In this document: one piece after another, positions 61,392 through 64,000 of the stretch
Position numbering within the stretch: position 1 is the first letter of the stretch
Layout of the letters: every line of letters starts with the position of its first letter
NCBI RefSeq assembly: GCF_901709675.1
Contig: NC_051092.1
Span: 5,584,491 to 5,648,490, forward strand
Length of the DNA stretch: 64,000 bases
Origin: Syngnathus acus
Lineage: Eukaryota; Chordata; Actinopteri; Syngnathiformes; Syngnathidae
Reading direction: 5' to 3'
Made by a program: the position numbers and the translations under genes
The notes under the pieces: generated by a model
Database searches by the model: none
The model's input: only the letters and a program-made list of their open reading frames with translations
Told to the model about the DNA's origin: nothing

Positions 61392-61833
61392 ATCACCGTT
61401 TCTAAAGATCTACAGGATTACCGACTGACGCCACCAGCAAACCGCTCTATACTCTTTCATTCAGAACATATTCTCTGACGTCAGATCAGTGTAAAAGCTC
61501 CTTTTTTGGGAAGCACACTCTTTAAACAATGCTAATTCTTGAGTAAAGACTCAATGTAACCAAGGAGACTTGCAAATGGTCAACGGCAGTCATAAATCTA
61601 TCCAATTGTGGCAACTATTGTGGTGCGGAAGGTTAAGAGTCAGATAAAAAGGTCAGATGTGAACAAATTGAAATGGCAAGACCACGTGGGAGAAAAATAA
61701 ACAATTTTAACATTATTGCAGAAGTTTAAGAATTTGTGTGACAAAATAAAATGCATGAAAAAAACATCACATAGTATCTTTACAAGTATCATTGAGTTAA
61801 GTTGGATGTTTGCCTCTCAAATGCATGCATCGC

Positions 61834-61840
61834 TATAAAA
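61834..61840 (+). promoter_or_regulatory. Upstream TATA-like box near pth
   Basis: TATAAAA, 179 bases upstream of the proximal one and in nearly the same context (gcTATAAAAg in both). It could drive a longer pth transcript, or be chance. Confidence 0.35.
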
Positions 61841-61960
61841 GATTGGAATTTTTGTGTCTTTGGTGTGTGGAGTGGTATTTTGGTTTGGTATGAGGAAGGT
61901 GAAAGAAGTCCAAAGCGAAAAGGAGGTGTTGTCATTCCTCTCCAGCCACCACCAGTGGTG

Positions 61961-61968
61961 TGACATCA
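61961..61968 (+). promoter_or_regulatory. CRE-like site in the pth promoter
   Basis: TGACATCA differs by one base from the cAMP-response element TGACGTCA and lies 45-52 bases upstream of the TATA box. A functional CRE is known in mammalian PTH promoters; equivalence here is inferred. Confidence 0.4.
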
Positions 61969-62012
61969 TCAGCGCTAATGACGACAAGTCATCAATGGCT
62001 GGCCCAACTGGC

Positions 62013-62019
62013 TATAAAA
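62013..62019 (+). promoter_or_regulatory. TATA box of the pth gene
   Basis: TATAAAA placed so that transcription would begin near 62040-62045. The presumed non-coding first exon then runs to 62133, where CAG|gtatgt is a good donor. The next exon starts at 62289 after ttttaaaag. Confidence 0.75.
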
Positions 62020-62309
62020 GCAACTCCAGTCCAGAGCTTATTTCATCAAGTGATAGCCACCATCAACCCAACTAGAATTGAACTATGATTGTATTCGCCT
62101 AATACATTGAAGACTCAGGATAGGCCACATCAGGTATGTTGAACTCATTCGATCTAATAAATGGGAATTTGCAGTAGGCCAATATCAGCATTTTGACATG
62201 TACTGTTTATAATATTACATACAGTAACATACATTTGAGTTGGTGTGTGTTGATTTGTGATTTTTAACATTATCTTCCTTTTTAAAAGGTCATCAAGTTA
62301 TAGTTCATC

Positions 62310-62737
62310 ATGAGAGGTTTTCAGTGCCAAGCCCTCTTCATCTCACTGTGCGTTTTGCACCTCTTCGTTGTCACAGAAGGGCGCCCCCTCAGGTAAGTAG
62401 CAGTAGCTTTAACTGCCCCGTTTCTAAATGTATTTGTACTCAAAATACAATATACATGTTGTCCAGGAAAAGGACAGTAAGTGAGGTCCAGCTCATGCAC
62501 AACCTCGGGGAGCACAGGGAGGTGCAAGAGCGCCGCGACTGGCTGCAGTTGAGGCTCCGGGGCATCCATACCGCCCCGCGCCACAGCCAATTGGAGGCGG
62601 GCCGGCCGAGGAGGAGGTTGCTTCCCGACGAGCTGCCCGAATTGATCGGCCTGACAACGGAGGAACTCCAGGAAGCCATAAAAATATTTGAGAATCTCCT
62701 TAACGCCACACAACCAGAGTCTGAGGATTTCACTTGA
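62310..62737 (+). CDS. pth1: Parathyroid hormone precursor (Pth1 type)
   Basis: CDS join 62310-62392 and 62467-62737, 117 residues. Exon borders CTCAG|gtaagt and gttgtccag rebuild Arg28 within the pro-sequence, the conserved PTH intron position. Residues 1-24 form a hydrophobic signal peptide ending VVTEG; RPLRKR (25-30) is the pro-peptide with a dibasic cleavage site; the hormone begins 'TVSEVQLMHNLGEHREVQER'. Receptor-active residues Val2, Ser3, Glu4, Gln6-Leu7-Met8-His9-Asn10 and the Trp23-Leu24, Leu28, His32 face of the PTH 1-34 helix are all present. The mature chain is 87 residues, near the 84 of human. Residue 1 is Thr, not Ser or Ala. The C-terminal half is Arg/Leu/Glu-rich and little conserved. 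It is a secreted regulator of calcium and phosphate acting through PTH receptors. Teleosts have pth1a and pth1b; which one this is cannot be told from sequence alone. PTHrP is unlikely because of SEVQLMHN and the short precursor. Confidence 0.95.
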
Positions 62738-62843
62738 CAGTCTACTGCAACAATTCCAGTTTTTTTTTTTTTATTCCCCTACTTGGATACTTTTCGATAA
62801 AAGTTATTTTTCTAAATGTATGTGCTATTTTGTAGTTATATTT

Positions 62844-62849
62844 ATTAAA
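62844..62849 (+). terminator. Candidate polyadenylation signal of pth
   Basis: ATTAAA, the most common variant hexamer, 106 bases after the stop. Confidence 0.5.
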
Positions 62850-64000
62850 TTGTTATTTAAGAACTGACTAATTTGTTCACTGAGGAGCAAAGACTTGAGT
62901 AGGCACTTTATTCTTTTTTTTTTCCATCTATTTATTTGCAAAATGAAAAACGAACAATGTAATATTACCATTGCACTTACTGGCACTTGGAGATTGTTGT
63001 CAACATAAATCAAAATTTGCGTTTCAGCAAAATGTGTGGTTGTGTATGTATTTGTTGTTTTGAAAATGCAGTTGCTCGTGTATTATTGCGTCAAGGGGGA
63101 TGGAGGGGGACTGCAACAGAATGTCCAACGCGAGAAGTCATGAATCGTCCGTGATGTCACGCGAGAGTTTAGCTCGGCGACCACAACAAAGAAGCCACAG
63201 GCAAATGTAGTCCATAGCAACCCAAGCTTAAAAACCAATCTAACGAAATTGACCAGAGGTGGTTTCTTACCCGGAATGAAAGTTCGCTTCTGGAATTTAC
63301 ACGTTAAGGTAAAGAAAATATTAACTTTTTACCCGACCTAACCTTAACAATTTAAAATGTCTGAGCAGGTAAGGCTTGTATGAAAATCATGAAGCGGAAA
63401 TATGTAGAAAACGGTATTGCCTTCAGAGGTTACTATGTTCAGTTATGTGGCTCAAAGTAATAAGAATACGCTTAAGAGTCTCTACATATTTTGAGCACAT
63501 TTTGTGACAGTGATGCGTCACTTCCGGTGCAACGAGTGTTGCCGGAAGTGGTGTCCCGGCAGTACGTGAAAATGTAATCCATTCCTTAAATCAATGGAAA
63601 TTCATGGTGATTATTATTATTTTAATACTTATTTTTGTTCAGGGTCATTGGAACTGTTTCTCTGCACTCAAAATAAAGCAATAATCTCAGATCTTACATA
63701 TAGGAAATGATCAGACTGACTTTTTTGTCATTTGCAAGTGAACTCGATCCTAAATGCTTCAAGTACAAAGTGACTTTACACACAATCAATCTACTCTTAA
63801 TATAAACCAATACCAAAATGAATACGATTTAAATTAGTAGATGATCCAGCATCTCCAGCTGTCAACAGAAGTCCCACAACAACTTGCTTTTGCCAGTACG
63901 TGTGCAAGCCCTTACAGAAAAAAGTCGAAGAAAATAAAACGTGCATGCACAATTCTTTAAACCTGCGGGTTATCTTTCCTGCACACACAAGGAAGGCAAA
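62850..64000. other. Region downstream of pth with promoter-like block
   Basis: The only structured part is 63100-63560 (listed separately). From 63560 to the end it is AT-rich with no supportable exon. Confidence 0.5.
63100..63560. promoter_or_regulatory. Promoter-like CpG-containing block with paired ETS and CRE-like sites
   Basis: CpG dinucleotides are much denser than in the surroundings (e.g. 'gtcacgcgagagtttagctc'). GTGATGTCAC lies at 63151, TGATGCGTCA at 63511, CACTTCCGG at 63519-63527 and CCGGAAGTG at 63542-63550. Such ETS/CRE combinations mark housekeeping or bidirectional promoters. A donor-like AAG|gtaaag near 63310 follows a short ATG frame at 63278, possibly the first exon of a gene continuing to the right, but this is not established. 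Confidence 0.4.

Larger units (their letters stand above)
58821..61830. other. Intergenic region with probable 5' end of the minus-strand gene
   Basis: A minus-strand untranslated exon ending at a donor near 59312 is possible (exon roughly 59313-59460) but unproven. The (TC)40 microsatellite at 59898 and AT-rich sequence fill the rest. No other gene was seen. Confidence 0.5.

Noticed and set aside
62321-62733. 97-130 codon frames antisense to pth
   Set aside because: Shadows of the GC-rich hormone exon.
1-64000. CRISPR arrays, operons, phage or plasmid features
   Set aside because: No regularly spaced repeats and no prokaryotic gene organisation; the DNA is vertebrate nuclear.

Overview
The window looks like nuclear DNA of a ray-finned (teleost) fish. 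Genes are split by GT-AG introns, intergenic DNA is AT-rich, CT and GT microsatellites are long, and several dispersed repeats of types common in teleost genomes occur. No prokaryotic gene organisation, CRISPR array, tRNA or rRNA was found. Species is not determinable; a percomorph is plausible but inferred.

Layout. (1) 1-24611 holds no supportable gene. It is probably the large first intron and upstream part of galnt18, filled with transposon remnants, one of them (565-853) with a perfect target-site duplication. (2) 24612-48094, plus strand: ten exons of a polypeptide N-acetylgalactosaminyltransferase of the GALNT18 type, complete from the end of the stem region through the ricin-type lectin domain to the stop. 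The first exon (cytoplasmic tail and membrane anchor) was not found. (3) 48095-55900: intergenic, no gene seen. (4) 55941-56782, plus strand: the two-cistron unit pyurf (PREY, two exons) followed by pigy (single exon). (5) 57152-58820, minus strand, convergent with pigy: a two-exon gene for a lysine-rich, probably nuclear protein that I do not recognise. (6) 62013-62849, plus strand: a complete parathyroid hormone gene (pth1 type) with TATA box, non-coding first exon, prepro exon and hormone exon. (7) 63100-63560: a CpG-containing, promoter-like stretch with paired ETS sites, probably belonging to a gene beyond the window.

The genes do not form a pathway. GALNT18 is a Golgi O-glycosylation family member, PYURF a mitochondrial methyltransferase chaperone, PIGY an ER subunit of the first enzyme of GPI-anchor synthesis, and PTH a secreted calcium hormone. 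Human GALNT18 and PTH both lie on 11p15, so their proximity here fits conserved synteny. PYURF/PIGY lies on 4q22 in human, so that part of the order differs. Exon borders were placed by hand from reading frame, GT/AG signals and remembered family sequences; no alignment or database search was run.
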